Positions 46,201 through 57,990 of a stretch of 64,000 bases of DNA are shown here, piece by piece; position 1 is the first letter of the stretch; each line of letters opens with the position of its first letter. Under the pieces are notes generated by a model. The model had not been told where the DNA came from and made no database searches. It worked only from the letters and a program-made list of their open reading frames with translations. The stretch lies in assembly GCA_030549495.1 (NCBI GenBank), contig JAUIRK010001010.1, positions 186,001-250,000 of the forward strand. The letters are read 5' to 3'. This DNA comes from Nectonema munidae. Taxonomy: Eukaryota > Nematomorpha > Nectonematoida > Nectonematidae. The position numbers and the translations under genes are program-made.

Positions 46201-49200
46201 CTGTCATATATAAATCAATTTTTTGACAGGTTTGATTGATTTCCATAAAAACTTTTTTTACTAAATTTTAGACCCGATTTTCTGAAGTAAAACCCAATTA
46301 TCAAAAACTTTAAAAGATTTTGCAAAAATAAACTAGCGTAGACCTTTGATATATATATATATATATTCATAGAAAAATGATGAAGTAATAAAAAGCAAGG
46401 ATGCCATGATCTTTCCTGTCATTGCTAGTGCATTTCTATTGGCCATCTATCTGATTTTTAAGGTAACGAATCTTTATGATTTAAATTGTGACAATATTTA
46501 ATGGATTTATATTTTCAGTTTTTTTCCAAAGAATACCTCAATTTATTAATTTCTTTTTATTTTGTGTTTATTGGTACTTTTTCTATTGGAAATGTTCTTA
46601 GGTAAGTAAAAAGCTGTATATATTTTGAATAGACTTTATACATCTGTTTTTAATATTTTTGTACACATTTTATTTGAAATATAATATTTATTATATAATA
46701 GTTATTATAAGGGGAGGCGAAGAAGTCTTTTTAAGAGAATACAGATGGGGGCGGGGGACCTAGTTAAAATGGAGGGCACTCTACCACTAGGCCTGTCTTT
46801 GCTACGCCACTGACCCCTGTTTTTCTTAGATTTTAAAGTTTTATACATATATTTTAGTGTGACAACTGAGATATATATTTTGTAGACTTTTTGTAATTTT
46901 TAAAATTATAAGCCGTCATTGCATTTGCACTGTTAACTTCCAATTCCAGCATAACTGCGACTAACTACAACAATTTATCAAGTGGAATTACCTTTTTTGT
47001 AATTGTGATCACATCATTCACTACCTTCTTGCTCAACAAAAGAATATGATAGAGTTACAGAAATAGCTATTGTATATATTCATAGTATATTCACTTGGCT
47101 CCTATATTCTTCACATGATCGTGAAGAAAAATAATTTCATTTATAGCTTTATAATTTAAACAATCGAGTCTTTTATCCCAGATACTAGATTTATAGCATC
47201 TTTATTCTTAGATATTTATTTTATTTAATGTTGAATAGTTTGTAATATTTTTACAATTTCCATTAAATTTTTGTTAATAAAATTTATAAGTAAAATTAGG
47301 TAAATGATTGTAATTTTAATCAAAAAAGTTATCCGTCTTTTTAAAAGTGCCTCTTGTGATGTTGTGGATAATGGTAGTAAATGTTTGATTTGTTTTTAGG
47401 TAAGATTGGTTAGATAACGCTGTATTCATTTCACTGCAGTAAAAGGATCTTATGTTACCTTCTATAACTTAGTGTCTGCTTTTCATTGGATCTAATGCGT
47501 AAATTTGTATGAAGTGTATTTTGCATTTTTTGTATTATTTTCTGTACAAACTATTTCATTATCATGTATTTATCCCGTCCAAACATTTAAAACTTTTAAT
47601 TTCTATTTAAAATGAGTTCACGACTTCATACTTGTGAATTCCTAGACCCAGGTCCTAAATGTATTTTCAAAGAATTTACTTTATAAACAGAATATTTATG
47701 TAGATGGTAACATTTCGTAGCTAAAAATTTTTAACATTTACTAATTTTTTAATTGAATTATAAAGATCATAAGTGTCTCGGTCAGTACAGAGTAATCGAT
47801 CCATTAAACAATTAAATATGAACCAGGCTTGTTGACAATTGGTGTGAGGAGAAGTTAAGAAAAATATTTTAACTCATGTCTTTCTTTTTATCAATCGATT
47901 TTCTGTCTGTGTGGTTCAAACCCAATGAAAATGCACAAAGTAATACATTATAAAATATTTATATTGTATGTAAATTCACAAGATTTATTCCTTTTTTAAT
48001 AATTATTCACTTTTGTTGGGAATATGCTATATGATGTCTGCAGTATATATGATATGCTGTTGCATGGCGAGCATGTGACTGAGTATCTCTCCTGATGAAC
48101 TCCATGACTGAAAAGTCGCTGTCTAGCTGTTGCTGAATAAGTAGGAGGTGTGGTTTCATCATCATCACTTTGTTTCAATTATTTTTCGCTGTCAATTACA
48201 ACTAGAAAAGCCATCGGATCGCATAGACCCCTTAACTTTTTTCAAAAGCTCATTTTAATTTGGGATATTTTCAATTCACGATGTTTTCAGATATTAAATA
48301 TTTGTGAGCTTTTAGGTCAAATTTAATAAAAATATTTGTGAATTAAGATAATTCAATTTTTGCCTCAATGGTTCACATGGGTTTTAGAAAACAGATAAAG
48401 TCTGAAAAATAAATAGCCTGAAATTTGTGTTATTTATATATAATAGATAAGATATTTAAATTTTAAAGTAAAATAAAGTTTTGCCTCTGTTTTATGGCAA
48501 ACTTTAAAAATAGTATGTTAGGGTGTTATGTAATAACCCTGTTTCTTTTATAGGTACAAAATAAGGTGGCTTTTCTAGTGCTAAACGCATCTGTCATAAA
48601 AGTACTATTGCATGGATTGGTAACTATACAGGCAGGCGTGAGAGCATTTGATTTGATGAAGACACTTCTCGTATTTTCCACCCCTCTATTTTCCACTTTG
48701 GTAATTTCCATCCCTAAAATTTCCACCTCTGAAATTATGCGAATCTCATTGAAGAAGAAATTTTAGCGCAACTAAGATCACTCATTTTAGACGAGATGAT
48801 CTCAAAAAAGAAGAAAAAACACGAAATGTTCTTAGTATAAGACTAAAAAGATTAGTAACTTATTATAGGAAGGAAGATTATATGGTTTTTTGACGAGTGT
48901 TACTCATAATCTTCATTCATTTTAATTTATAAATAAAATTTTATGTCTATTTTTTTATTAAATATTTTTCATGTTTATCGATTGAAATTAGAAAAATCTC
49001 CTTTATATATGTTTTTGAATCAAAAGTATATTGGTATGTATTTACAATGTTTAACTTTCAATTTTAGTTATTCTTTCAATTATTTTCTTTAAAATCGGAT
49101 TTATGTTCAGATATCGAAATTTGCAATTATTTTTTAGACAAAATCGAACTATAATTATAGCACTGGCGAATCCAGAGGGGGGGGGGGCTAAAATAATGGT

Positions 49201-52200
49201 GGGGTTGTCATTTGACAAAAAATTTTTATAATATATATTTTATAATTATAAAAAAAGTTCGCCCCTTCAAATAATTTGAATAGTCAAAATCAGCAGTAGA
49301 GTAATATTTTTTATGAATTAAAAATGGCGAAATTGGTTCTTGTTGCATTTTTCTTTTATTTTCCATGAAAAAATATTACAATATCTATAACAAAAAAAGA
49401 TATCAAAGTATTAGAATTATTGATAGTATATTTCCCTGATCAATTACTTACTCGTGTATAACTACAAAATAGAAATGATATATTGAAAGTAATTTTGAGG
49501 TTTTATTATTGTATTATAGATAAAAAATAACTAATGAAAAATAAAAATAGGGTCTAAACCAGAAAACAAACCTACTGTGAAAGATCCCAGACAATAGATA
49601 TATTTATTACAAACAAAGATAGGAGTTTAGAGATTTTCTCAACCTCTTCGCCAAACAATTCATCAATAGAACTTTCATATCAAATAAATTTGTTAGGTGA
49701 ATTGATACTAATAACTCACCTCTTTTCGGTTCACATCTTTTGTAGGGCGATAAAGTGTGCTCGTTTTTCCAAATAAAATGCCTTTTCCTGCTTTATGGAA
49801 GCATTCTTGCCTATGTAGGCTAGGATTACTTTTGTATGCTTAGATCTTTTCTATATCAATTAGAAAATAATGAATGGCTATGTTATAAGTTTTGTCATTT
49901 TAAAAGAAGCTGGGTTTTCCATTAATAATTAATTTAATTCTAACTCCAGAATTAAATTTTTAGAAAGTTATTCGTATAAAAAATAAATATAAATGTTAAC
50001 TTGTCCACATTTTTCTTTCAACTTTTAGTTCTTATTTGGAAACAGTTGTTCCATCTTTCTTTCCTAATAAGTACTTCAAAATCGACTTTTTTGAATCCAA
50101 TCAACAATTTGATGATGATGATGATGATGAAAGCAAAATAGATATACCCATTCTGTCGGATTCAGAAAATCATTTAAAAGGAAGTGATGGGGAGGATGAT
50201 GTTAAAAAAAAAGATATAGAATCTTCAAAAGTTGTTGAGAAATGTATGTTGTTCGTCTTATAATTTTTTGTAAGTTAATATTCTGTATGTAATTGTATTT
50301 AAGTTTCAATCAATTTTGATTATATTTATATCTTTGCCTGTATCCTTGCTTTTGCTACCGGAATATGGTATTTCAAAACTAAACACTGGATAGCTAACAA
50401 TATTTTTGCTATCTCTTTCGCTATCAATGGAATAAAGCTCATTAAGCTTAATAATGTTTTTACTGGGTGTATACTACTTTCTGGATTGTTCATTTATGAC
50501 ATCTTTTGGGTATTTCTTTTAATTCGAAAATGTCAATTTTGATTTCCACCCTATCTTAGGTATTTGGAACGGATGTTATGATTTCGGTTGCCAAAAATTT
50601 TGATGCGCCTATAAAAGGTATTTTTTTCCTGTTATTTCCATTTTTGATAGTGTAACTTTTAGTCGTTTGGCCTGTGGATTTCCTTGTCAATGGAGTTTTT
50701 GCGAGGAAAGAATCAATGCTTGGATTAGGAGATATTGTGATACCTGGGATATTTATCTCCCTTCTTCTTCGCTATGAAGTTGTGTAAATATTTCCCAATT
50801 ATTTTGACTATTTTTTCTTGCTTTAAGCTACTCGTCTTTCCCATATTTTACTTTTGTTAAACCTCAAAGAAGACTTGAGAGTTGTTCGAAATCAACTTTT
50901 CATCTTATACGTTTCCTAGGCTAGCGATTTTTAGTTCATACGCGTCTAGGTCCTAGTGAGGCGTGTATTATTGCAAAGGAAGGCGCGCAAAGTTTAACAG
51001 AAAATATTCTCTTATCACTATAAAATATATTACTATTCTATAGCTGAGTAGTCTCCACACACGTGGAACTTTGTCTTCTTTTGCCCTGGTAGCAAAGCCT
51101 TCTTGATTGGAAGCACATCGAGTACCATAGTCGTTAAAGTGGACCGGTTCACAGGTTCCTTCTCCAATCCCTTCCTGATATGACTTCTCTAGGTCTTGCA
51201 GAATCGCGAATGAAACTGGCCTTGCTTTTCAGAAGATGAGTTGTGCGTCAGGCTTGAACTCTATTTTCAACTAGAAATCCTTGACGCATCTCCGGTTTCT
51301 ACACGTTAGAGAACTGCCTACAAATCTCTAGACATTAATTTTGCAGCTTCTTGTCCTGTTTCAGGTGACTGAACACAGTTCTGTAGAATCCGTGACTTTG
51401 TCCACCGAAATCTTTAGTTGATTGATAGCAACCCGGCTCAGTAGATTGAGGTCATTGGTAACCGTGTAGGTGATGGATAGTTCCTTTGAAACAACATCAT
51501 TAGACTTGTTGTGATCAGGTTTGCCACAGCGGTAGGAGATAACTTTGGCCTTTTCCGCATCATTTTGCTTCTTTGTTGTCGTTTTGAGTGGCTGAATCTT
51601 CTGGTTTACCTTTGCTGATGGCTTTAGACTTGGATCCGTGAACGGTCTCCTTTGCGACCTTAGCAGCATCTTCAGTTTCCGTGGCGATTTCAATAGTGAG
51701 GGCGAAGTCCAACTCGTCATCCTTTACTTTGAACAAGGCGTTCAGAACGGTTTCGTTTCTGACAGAGAAGATAAACCGTGTATGCATCGCTTCATCTTGA
51801 GAGTGTTTGAATGAGAAAAAGTCGCAGGTAGCTGCGTCCTGACGTATGCGGGCTGCCAGTTCTTGAATGGTTTAATCCAGGGGCGCACATCCTCAAAATT
51901 ATTGGGGGGGAGGGGGGCGAAATTTTTTTCTTGCAATTTTGAAAATTAGTGGTCTGGAAATACCACGGGAGACCAAATATTCAAGCAATCCTTTAAAATA
52001 GAGTGTACTCAGCGCACACCTAAAGTCTTAAATTTATAAGACTACTTTATATTTTTTTTACAAAATTGGTGAATTTAAATACTATACTTCCAGCGAAAAT
52101 ATATTAATTAAATTTGCATATCGAATATAGTGCGCAGAAAAAATGCCCCCAATTAAAAAGTAGGAAAAAATGCCCCTGGTAAAAGCCACTGGCTGCTGAT

Positions 52201-55200
52201 CCATCTGTTGCTGCATGAACTTGAACAGATCCAGCCATGGTACGTGTCACTGATCTTATTCAATCCGGTAACGTCGGTCGTAGATGACTTGAATCTTGTA
52301 TGTGTTGAACAAGATACTGCTGAATGCGCCAAGTTATCTCTGTTGTATTCTTCCGCTAGGCGTAGCTAATCAGGGACAGAAGATAGTAAAAATAACATTT
52401 ATTTGACACTGTATGGCGATAAGAAAAAGACAGCAAGAAGGTTGAAATTGGAAAATGGGTATGTTAATGCACACGTATTTTTATGCAGTTTTGTGCTTGT
52501 TTAAATTAGCTTAATTAACATGGTATAGAAACATACACAACAATATTCAAATTAGAGATTGACAAATTAGCATGGTATAGAAAATTGGAATTTGAATATA
52601 CAATATGTGAATGTAAGGAAAGTATTGTAATGACTTGCGTGGAATATTCACATTGAAATTTGAATGTAAACAAAAAGAAAAGCAATGTTGATGGCTGGCG
52701 TGCGAGTTTAACGTTATCCATAACAAGTATTTTACCATTTTTACATTTAAATATATAATAAGGTCTTTCCAGGCCTCTGATATATTTGATTCATTTGAAA
52801 TTATATTATAGAAGACAATCTTTTTTTGTTTTTTTCCATTCCATTTTTATGTTTGTTCTCAGAAGATACTAAATTACCGCCTTTAAAAACCAGATTCGAA
52901 GGTATATTAAAATATCTATTTTTTACTCTCAGCTCATAGTCCAAACAAAAGCAACAATGCACACGGTAATAAAACACATTATTTGCTTCATCCTGACAAT
53001 GAAATAAATCGTTTCTTTATAAAATTTAACTTACTATTTTTTGTTCAATGAGACTTGAAAAAGTTTGAATAGAAAGTTACTTTAGACATCATTAGCTAAT
53101 AGATCATTTTTATTTACCATTTTTTTATTTTATCAAATAAGAATCTATAAATCAAAAGATGACAGGTTTTAGACTCTACTCATCACCTCCATAGAAAACA
53201 TATTTCAAAGAAACGTCCCCTTAGATGACATTATTTCAAGGAAACCGCCTTTATTTATAAATTATATTTTGTTTCAGAACAAAAAATGCATAGCCTTCAT
53301 TATGACCATTAATATTGGCGTTTATCTTCCAAATTTAAGTGTACAGACCGAAATCACTAAGATTAATTCCTATATCACTATTTTCTCTGCTTATATAAAT
53401 TATTTTGCAAAAATACTTATCCGTAAATTTTCGCAGCGCCTCATAAGAATTTCGAAACACCCCCTTGAGCGTGCTATCGCCCACTTTGGAGACCGCTGTT
53501 TTAGACGTGCACGGAAAATTTCCATTTAGAAAATTGCTAGTGAGGAATATTGCCATTGACAAATTCAAGGATTGATATCCGAGAATTTTATGTTTAAGTT
53601 AATGGAAATAATGACTCTTTTTACAATTCCTAGAATATACCAAAAAATAGTTATATCGATTAAAATTGGGAAAGATTTATTACGTTGTGAAAGAAAAATG
53701 TGTGCCTTTATAATATAGCGAAACAAATTACATATTGCAAAAATAAAAGATTTAATAATTCTGAGAACTTTGTTTAAAATGAATGGAGATTATAAACTTT
53801 TTTGACTGCGAATCTCATCTTGTTCACTTCATATAACTCTTCAAAGCCTCTAATGACATCACCACACGGAAGAAAAGTCAGGGCTGGAAAACATCGTGCT
53901 TTCAAACTAAAGCCGCTTTAATTGTGGTATAAAGTTTTTAAACCAATGTTCACAATCCTTCTATAGAATGTCTGGCAGAAGTAGAAAAAGCATCCTGAGT
54001 GTTCAGTTTGAGGAAAAACGTTCATTAGTTCATTCATTGAAGCTTTTTCAAAATCGCTCATTACCGTGCCTGGGCCTTCCTCTACTAAATTCTTTATTAT
54101 GTTGAAAATATTTTGATAAGTTGTTTAACTTTTGTTAGAAAGAAATGCAAAAACTCGTGGAAAACTAGATTTTTCGATCTGCACATGAATTGTTAAAAGC
54201 TGATAATACACATTAGGTGATACTTTAAAAGTTCCATCCATGACCCAGTTTCTATATTTTCTTAAATCCTGAATAATTATGGGTTGCTTGATGTTTGTTT
54301 TTTCCAGTGCGAACATTTCTACTTATGCGTTGAACGTTTTTCAACTCGGAGCTCGCATATTCATCTAAAGATGATAGAAAGTTGGCGACTAAAGAGCGAG
54401 TATGTTGACTTGGGGTAAAACATTTTCTTTCAGAACTTGAATGGCTACTTTGACATCAACAATGCTCTTGGATGATTATGCTCGTTAACATATTTTAAAA
54501 TGTCGTAATAATGATCTTTTGATTTGGTGTGTAGTAGTCTTGCTGGACATGATGTTTGTTTTCTGACAGTACATTCCCAATAAACTTTTGCTCCATCTTT
54601 GTTTATCCCATTTTGATTATACATATTTTGCAGTTCATCTACAAGAATATCTTTTCCACGTAGCTCACTTTATAAAGTAAGCCATTATCGGTGCAAAGAA
54701 AACAAAATTTAGGACTTTAACTAATTTTAAATAAATAGTTTAAAGAATATAAAAGCAGAAAAAATGTAATTTGTATTATATTATACAAACATTAAAGTTT
54801 TTGTTGTTTTGTATAAAGGCGTTATTTTAAATTAGATTATCTGGAAATCAAAATTTTTATTTTATTTTTTTAAGAAAAATGGAGATATGTTAGATTAGAT
54901 CACCTAAGAATCAAAACTTTAATTTCAATATAAATATTCTGGTATATTTTAGGAATCATAAAAAGAGTCTTTATTTTCTTCATCAGATTGAACATTATAA
55001 TATTCTATGATATCAATCTTTAAATTTGTCAATGGAAATTTTTTGAATGGAAATTGTCCTCTCGGGCAATTTTCCTATTTCTGTTTTAGAAAAGAATTAT
55101 ATATTTTATTTTGCTTTCTAGGCATCGAGGAACTTCACGAATTTATTTTTATTCAACTCTTGTTGCCTATTGCTTTGGTCTCTTAGTAACGATGCTTGTT

Positions 55201-57348
55201 TTACACTACTCCAAGCATGGACAGGTCATATTTTATATTTAAAATATGTACTTTTCTTTTAATTAATCCAACATTTTTGTTACTCTTAAAATTTGCCCCA
55301 AATTGAAAATACTGAAATTTTAAAAGTTTAAAACTATGCCAAATTTTCAAAATTAAAAATAATTATTAGTTAGGACTTAATTATGCGTATTTGTTCTCAA
55401 AAATGATAGCATCAATTTTGGCAAGGGTTAGCGGATTCGTTTTATTCTCCACGATGCGTCCAAATTATGATAACGCTGATTATGAAATTAAAGCCATTAA
55501 TTTTTCGTGGAATTCATCAAAATTACGATCATAATCTTCATTGCTTCACCAATTTGGCCTTGTGTTTTGAAGCTAATATCCGCAAAAATTCATCCGTGTT
55601 TCCCCACACGCGCAAACGCGCTTTGTAAGTTTTATCATCCTCTCCGCCCCGTCAATTTTTCTTATGTGGCTGCCCACATGCCTGCCTTTTCTAGAACTCT
55701 AATATAAATAATTAAAAAAACTAATTAAAATGTTAAAAATTGTAAACGATCTCAAATGAAAAAAATTTATAATTGATTCAAATAAAATGTAAAGGCATAC
55801 TATTTCTTACTTTATACGACGACTATTTTATATACTTATATAAAACAAAAAATCTTTAATTAGTTAGTTTAAAGTATTCCTTAAAAAGTTTTCATGAATT
55901 ATGATAACAGTTAAAGTTAACATTTGAAAATATTTTCTTAAAATTCGTAATCAATTAGTATGTTAAAGCACAGGTCGTATTAAATTTTCTGACTGCGGTA
56001 GCCGTAATGCTCCAATTTATTAAACAGCTCCGCTTTATACCTTACCTGAAAAATTTTACTTAAGACATTTTGACTTGTTTTCTACCACATAAAATCGTAT
56101 CGAAACCAGTAAACACAACCAAAATTAATACTTTGAAAACCATAATTCGCTTGCTTCATTTCCCAATAGAATTAGATATACTTATAGCAGACAATTTTAA
56201 TTTTTTTGGGGCACCGATGTCACATTGCTCCTTCGCACTTTCAATTTTTGATAGATATTAAGGATTCAAAGTGAGCCTTATATAGTCCAAAAATTACGCC
56301 AATTCATATTCATTCTTTAGTGCAGTCTTCAACGACTTAAACCCTTATTTTCAATATATATTATTGGTGTTGCCATTTTCTTTGTTTGATACAAAAAGTT
56401 TCAAAATTTGGTTATCATTTATCGTCTTTCACTTTTCCAACCCGAAAATTACCCTTAAAAACTCATTCTTGTTAGACTAAAACCCTGAGTATCCTAATAT
56501 TAAGAAATATGTTTGCATGGACGAAAATTAGAAAATTCAAATTAATACTCCTGAAAAAAGGTGTTCCTTTTTTTTTATAAATTTAAAATATGTGTAAAAA
56601 AGTTTTTGTCGACTCATATTTTTCAATGCATATTTAATAATTAAAAAATATATTAGTTACGAAGACACTCTTGTTTGGATACTGGAAAATTGCACGGTTG
56701 TGATAAGTGAGGCGCTCAACTCTTATTTAATTCGTATTTTAAGTGATTGTGAATGATATAATGTTATCATTAGGGTGCTATATACCTGGCTCCTATGTCC
56801 CAGGCCATGGTTTCAAGACCAATAGTTCAACACAAGCGACACTGTTGTGTCTCCTCGTTGAAAACATACATGCCACCTTTACCATTTAATGATGAGGTTA
56901 TATGAGTTCCTACCACGACACGATAATAAGTTAATATACTTTTTTTATTACCAAATTTTTTAAATATGATAATACAACTTTTAGGTTTCAACTTTTTGTC
57001 ACAATGACAGAGAATAAATTCCTTCTTCATACCCTAATTTTTCTTATCACCCCATCCCCTCCAAACTCTAATATATTTGAATGTCTTATGTTATTTTCAC
57101 ATCTGCAGTATGTACAATAATATTTTTTATATTTTAGCCCGCTTTGCTTTATCTTGTTCCTGCATGTTTGGGTACGCCTCTTCTACTAGCTCTTGTAAAA
57201 GGCGATTTAAAAGAATTACTTAGGTTTGTTTATTCTTCAAGGATTTTTAAAATAGAAACATTTAATGCTAACAATTTTTAGTTACCAAGATGTGTATGAG
57301 GATGAAGAAGATAAGGATGCTAGTATTATTAAAAGAAAAGAAGAATAA
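43219..57348 (+). CDS. HM13: signal peptide peptidase (SPP/HM13), ten exons
   Basis: Exons: 43219-43392, 46373-46462, 46519-46601, 50029-50243, 50304-50509, 50560-50617, 50663-50783, 55122-55224, 57138-57223, 57282-57348. All have GT/AG borders and joined phases, giving 400 residues. SPP is the nine-pass ER aspartyl protease that cuts leftover signal peptides and other type II membrane segments. The catalytic motifs are FIYDIFW (Asp253) and GLGDIVIPGIF (Asp299), with PALLYLVP from 351; the 46- and 52-residue spacings equal those of human SPP. The luminal N-terminus has NST and NET glycosylation sequons (residues 9 and 14). TM1 is near 31-46, TM2 71-88, TM3 93-115, TM4 191-208, and TM6-7 carry the active site. 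The TM3-TM4 loop is lengthened by an acidic stretch (six Asp). The C-terminus KRKEE fits a KxKxx ER-retrieval signal. AATAAA follows at 57385. Introns are 45-60 bp or 1.9-4.3 kb and transposon-filled. Confidence 0.95.
43580..44090 (+). repeat. R1 copy C, in SPP intron 1
   Basis: Starts near CCTGTACGGTTGAACGCG, as copy B, and ends with AAATATATCGTTGGCTCC. The CTGTTCATATTTTGCTAG block is present twice (43692 and 43864, ~172-bp period), showing the same tandem structure as copy A. It abuts a copy of the ~147-bp-array family. Confidence 0.75.
44130..44870 (+). repeat. ~147-bp-array family, copy in SPP intron 1
   Basis: Reverse-complement relative of 12205-12740: anchors TTTTTATACCAAAT(G/C)GAC at about 44432 and 44595 and an earlier TTTTTTTTACCAATTC at 44285, then the shared end GGCTTATAATACTTTCTTCA ATCATCTTGAG (about 44780-44815). 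It lacks the TTAACCCT terminus. The array part runs 44270-44640. Confidence 0.75.
45785..46270 (+). repeat. three-unit tandem repeat before SPP exon 2
   Basis: ACTTGAAAAT(G/A)GGTATAT recurs at 45855, 45998 and 46132 (spacing 143 and 134), each unit also with TTTTTTGACAGGTTT-ATTGATTT and a CATAAAAAATAA block. A final partial unit ends near 46260, about 110 bp upstream of exon 2. Diverged and non-coding. Confidence 0.75.
46700..46812 (-). mobile_element. hAT-like element end in SPP intron 3
   Basis: TTTGCTACGCCACTG ends at 46812 and is the complement of the CAGTGGCGTAGC terminus at 8276, preceded by GGGGGCGGGGG. The matching opposite end is not clear, so only a fragment is called. Confidence 0.5.
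46820..49160. other. SPP intron 3, unassigned short frames
   Basis: Mostly AT-rich. A plus frame at 46910-47050 encodes AFALLTSNSSITATNYNNLS then a hydrophobic SGITFFVIVITSFTTFLL segment and stops; it looks like a membrane-protein end but has no recognised family. Another at 48740-48836 reads LIEEEILAQLRSLILDEMIS then KKKKKH and follows a stop directly. A minus frame at 48178-47996 has no motif. I do not call genes. Confidence 0.3.
49161..49290 (+). mobile_element. hAT-like element end in SPP intron 3
   Basis: CACTGGCGAATCCAGA followed by 11 G (49177-49187) resembles the left end of the element at 8276. No opposite end was identified. It contributes one of the long poly-G tracts of the window. 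Confidence 0.5.
50111..50128 (+). repeat. (GAT)6 trinucleotide repeat inside SPP exon 4
   Basis: Six consecutive GAT codons encode Asp6 in the cytosolic TM3-TM4 loop of SPP. An in-frame triplet repeat in a coding exon is prone to length polymorphism. Confidence 0.95.
51050..52380 (-). mobile_element. Ty3/gypsy retrotransposon fossil in SPP intron 7
   Basis: A broken Ty3/gypsy copy on the strand opposite to SPP. Recognisable parts, 5' to 3' on the minus strand: a gag portion (PWLDLFKFMQQQMDQQP near 52240), the later gag with a Cys/His knuckle-like SYRCGKPDHN, a protease-flank region, and the start of the reverse transcriptase (PVSFAILQDLEKSYQEGI, EPVHFNDYGT). Gag is interrupted by a later hAT-type insertion at 51878-52178. 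No long terminal repeats are recognisable and the rest of pol is absent, so it looks old, with several breaks. Confidence 0.75.
51878..52178. mobile_element. hAT-type MITE inserted in the gypsy fossil
   Basis: CAGGGGCGCACATCC at 51878 and AAAAATGCCCCTG ending 52178 are inverted ends. Flanks GTTTAATC and GTAAAAGC agree at five of eight positions, an eroded duplication. The interior (TAGTGGTCTGGAAATACCAC onward) matches 57806-57990, giving a second, incomplete copy of the family. Confidence 0.65.
53790..54680 (-). mobile_element. FLYWCH-MULE transposase remnant in SPP intron 7
   Basis: Minus strand: a FLYWCH-type zinc finger (VYWECTVRKQTSCPARLLHT ... EHNH, about 54600-54480), then the Mutator-like catalytic core NWVMDGTFKVSPNVYYQLLT (first Asp, about 54240), FAFLSNKS, GPGTVMSDFEKASMNEL (second Asp, about 54050), the GCFFYFCQ block corresponding to C..H (about 53970) and FPALTFLPCGDVIRGFEEL (about 53860). 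All main blocks are in family order, with a few stops and frame changes. No terminal repeats seen. Confidence 0.85.
55225..57137. other. SPP intron 8, nothing recognisable
   Basis: AT-rich. Patches at 55440-55700 and 56000-56300 are less biased and may be old coding remnants, but no motif could be assigned on either strand. Confidence 0.4.
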
Positions 57349-57625
57349 CTTATTAAAATTTTTTTGTATAGCTTTTATGATTAAAATAAATTTCCCAACT
57401 TATCGTATATCTAATAAGTAAAAGCTTAGTTTAAGGCCCTTCCTAAGTATGGCTTATAAATTGCTATTTTTTTTAAATCGAAGAACCATGCAATGTGTAC
57501 AACTTAGTACTTGATATGTTTTTTTCGATCTAATTTAAACAATAGGATGCTAACTATTCCTTATTTGTAGAAAAAGGTCGGCTAATGTCAGAGCCATGAT
57601 TGTCTCCCCCATGTTGTAATCTAGT

Positions 57626-57805
57626 CAGACCTCGTTTATCATACACTATTCATTTCACAGACATTTTTGTAGGATTGTGATTTCTAATTAACGAATAATA
57701 ATCAATTTAGCAGCTTATATAGAGCTTAGATTTTTAGAAAAATCAGTACTTTAGGATAAAATATTTTTCAATGCTATGAAAATAAATAAAGTAATTCAAT
57801 GTAAA
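57626..57805 (+). mobile_element. pogo-type MITE, 5' part
   Basis: CAGACCTCGTTTATCATACA matches the left end of the element at 1270, and the following ~150 bp align loosely (AAAGTAATTCAATGTAAAAT against the equivalent stretch). The right end is missing. It joins a copy of the 51950-type MITE at about 57806. Confidence 0.6.
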
Positions 57806-57990
57806 ATATATTAGTGGTCTTGGAAAACCACGGGATAAAGAAAAATCAAGAAAAGTATATGAAACATACGATATACGTCATTTTAATGGACTATATATAT
57901 ATATGATTTTTTACAAAATCGATAAAATTTAAAACGACTTTTTTTTTCAAAAAAATTTAATATATCCCGAATATGATGTCTTTACCAACC
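57806..57990 (+). mobile_element. second copy of the 51878-type MITE interior
   Basis: TTAGTGGTCTTGGAAAACCA CGGGA matches TTAGTGGTCTGGAAATACCA CGGGA at 51949, and CTTTTTTTTACAAAATnG-type segments follow in both. No inverted ends here. Confidence 0.55.

Noticed and set aside
48566-48766. 66-codon frames on both strands in SPP intron 3
   Set aside because: Neither shows a recognised motif and they are mirror frames of one another; not used by the SPP reading frame.
53269-53529. 86-codon frame after an acceptor-like TTGTTTCAG in SPP intron 7
   Set aside because: It would break the continuous SPP frame between exons 7 and 8, whose phases already match; no homology seen.
55507-55707. Less AT-rich frame in SPP intron 8
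   Set aside because: No motif on either strand and no phase-compatible splice sites.
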